Below are positions 5,411-6,427 of a DNA stretch of 6,427 nucleotides, piece by piece. Position 1 is the first letter of the stretch, and each line of letters opens with the position of its first letter. The position numbers and the translations under genes are program-made. The stretch covers positions 1 through 6,427 of the forward strand of contig DYTM01000084.1 of assembly GCA_020725985.1 (NCBI GenBank), in the 5' to 3' direction. The notes beneath the pieces were generated by a model. The model did no database searches. It was not told the DNA's origin and saw only the letters and a list, made by a program, of their open reading frames with translations. The stretch is from Methanomassiliicoccus sp. Lineage in GTDB: Archaea > Thermoplasmatota > Thermoplasmata > Methanomassiliicoccales > JACIVX01.

Positions 5411-6427
5411 TTCGCAGGGCCGTGGGAACGCTGAGAAGCCTCCCGCTCCTCGAAGAACGCGATGATGTCGGCCGGAGGATCGATCGATTCGACGATCTCG
5501 ATCCGATCGGCGAACTGCTTCGCCCGCCGATCCAAGATGACAGCGGCCCCGATGTCCCTCTCCGTCCTTATCAGCCGCCCTATTGCCTGAAGCATCTTGC
5601 GGAACGCTGGAGCCTTGACCGTATACTCCCAGCCCTTCCCGAACTTCATCTCGTAGTAGTGGAGAAGCGCCCTCTGCTTCGCAGTCGGCTTAGGATAGGG
5701 GATGCCCGCGATCATCGCCACCTCAAGCTCCCTGTCCGGGAAGTCGAGCCCCTCGCTGATCCTCCCTCCCATGACCGCGAAGAGGACCGCCCCCTCGACC
5801 CCGCTGCCCTTGAACCTCGCCACCGCGTTCATCAGTTCTGCCTGGGGCATCCCTCTCTCCTCAACGTGGACCTTCCTCTTCGTTCTTCGAAGGATGCCGT
5901 CGGCGAGGAAGCGCTCCAGCAGACCGTACGAGGGGAAGAAGACAACGGTGTTCCTCTTCACGGCGTTCGCGACCCCGACGACATGATCCTCGAGCTTCCC
6001 GATCATCTCCTTGTCCTGGACGATGTCCTCGTACTTCGTCGTCACCTCTTCGACAAACAGAACCTTCCGGTTCTCCCTCGGAAAGGGGGAGGGGAACGAA
6101 CGAAGGGGAGAGTCCTCCGGAAGCCCCATCGAGTCCCTGTACTCGGACAAGGGGGAGAGGGTGCCGGACATGTGGACCGAGGCGGCGCAGTCGAGCAGCG
6201 GGGCCGCGGCGATGGAGGGGTCGAGGCAGTAGCCCTCGAACGACGGGTTCTCGCCTCCGGTTATGAGCTTCACGTAGTAGGATTCGTCGAAGCTCATCCA
6301 GAATGCGAGGAATGAGCCGAGCGAGAACATGTATGACCTGGGAAGCCTCCCCTCCTCCTTCCTCTTCTCCCGGAGGATCTCTCCGTGGGTCATGAGGGCC
6401 TTCGCGGCCAGGTTGAGGGATCTTGAG
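5401..6427 (-). CDS. XPD/Rad3-like (DinG-type) superfamily 2 DNA helicase, C-terminal part
   Basis: The minus-strand frame is open from the right edge to the TAA at 5401, about 341 residues. It continues upstream of the ATG at 6393, so that ATG is not the true start and the N-terminal half lies outside. Visible is helicase domain 2. HMSGTLSPLSEYRDSMGLP is the SGTLSP segment typical of the XPD/Rad3 family. VLFAVMGGRISEGLDFPD is motif V, and QAIGRLIRTERDIGAAVILDRR (near 5526-5589) is motif VI with its arginine fingers. Such enzymes are ATP-driven 5'-3' DNA helicases acting in repair, and XPD carries an iron-sulfur cluster in its N-terminal half. Walker A, the DEAH box and any cluster cysteines cannot be seen here, so XPD versus another archaeal Rad3/DinG paralogue is undecided. 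It is the most upstream visible gene of the block leading into carS, pyrE and udg. Confidence 0.9.
   Translation of the reverse strand, partial: SRSLNLAAKALMTHGEILREKRKEEGRLPRSYMFSLGSFLAFWMSFDESYYVKLITGGENPSFEGYCLDPSIAAAPLLDCAASVHMSGTLSPLSEYRDSMGLPEDSPLRSFPSPFPRENRKVLFVEEVTTKYEDIVQDKEMIGKLEDHVVGVANAVKRNTVVFFPSYGLLERFLADGILRRTKRKVHVEERGMPQAELMNAVARFKGSGVEGAVLFAVMGGRISEGLDFPDRELEVAMIAGIPYPKPTAKQRALLHYYEMKFGKGWEYTVKAPAFRKMLQAIGRLIRTERDIGAAVILDRRAKQFADRIEIVESIDPPADIIAFFEEREASQRSHGPAKST

Noticed and set aside
5392..6315. 307-codon open frame on the plus strand opposite the helicase gene
   Set aside because: Antisense shadow of a GC-rich gene; the translation is rich in Arg, Pro, Leu and Asp with no recognisable motifs, while the minus strand has clear helicase motifs.
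6391..6393. ATG as start of the helicase gene
   Set aside because: The frame stays open to the window edge and only helicase domain 2 is present, so this methionine is internal.
1..6427. tRNA, rRNA, CRISPR, insertion-sequence or attachment-site signals
   Set aside because: The window is almost fully coding and I saw no cloverleaf, spaced repeats, transposase motifs or long inverted repeats.

Overview
The window looks like a piece of a GC-rich euryarchaeal chromosome. The clearest marker is a CDP-archaeol synthase (CarS), an enzyme of archaeal ether-lipid synthesis. It sits with an XPD/Rad3-like helicase, a family 4 uracil-DNA glycosylase and an orotate phosphoribosyltransferase. Start regions also look archaeal: two genes at operon heads have no Shine-Dalgarno sequence but an AT-rich, TATA-like box 20-35 bases upstream, while several internal genes have GGAGG-type sites. 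The exact lineage cannot be named from this sequence.

Region 1 (1-2046, minus strand) is a three-gene nucleotide-sugar cassette, transcribed in the order hexapeptide-repeat acyltransferase, DegT-type aminotransferase, Gfo/Idh/MocA dehydrogenase. The last gene runs off the left edge. Spacing is tight (a 3-base gap, then a 4-base ATGA overlap). An oxidoreductase, a PLP aminotransferase and an N-acyltransferase together would turn a nucleotide hexose(uronate) into a 3-acylamino sugar. The WbpB/WbpE/WbpD (WlbA/C/B) route to diacetamido-uronic acids is the best-known example.

Region 2 (2181-3748, plus strand), divergent from region 1, holds two GT-A family 2 glycosyltransferases. The second resembles dolichyl-phosphate hexosyltransferases (DPM1-like). 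Regions 1 and 2 together suggest a surface glycan, perhaps protein N-glycosylation: region 1 makes the donor sugar and region 2 transfers sugars to lipid carrier or glycan. The second transferase has no ATG, GTG or TTG early enough to include its first conserved strand. It appears to start at a CTG just after a small hairpin that carries a Shine-Dalgarno-like sequence.

Region 3 (3750-6427, minus strand) is a housekeeping block transcribed helicase, carS, pyrE, udg. carS, pyrE and udg overlap or lie within a few bases of each other. carS may also have its own leaderless promoter inside the end of the helicase gene. The udg stop codon lies one base from the stop of the second glycosyltransferase, so regions 2 and 3 converge with no intergenic space.

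The 134-base divergent spacer (2047-2180) and the 65-base spacer between the glycosyltransferases (3006-3070) are the only real non-coding stretches. No RNA genes, mobile elements, CRISPR arrays or long repeats were seen. I found no convincing new multi-gene system. The most unusual feature is the start region of the second glycosyltransferase.
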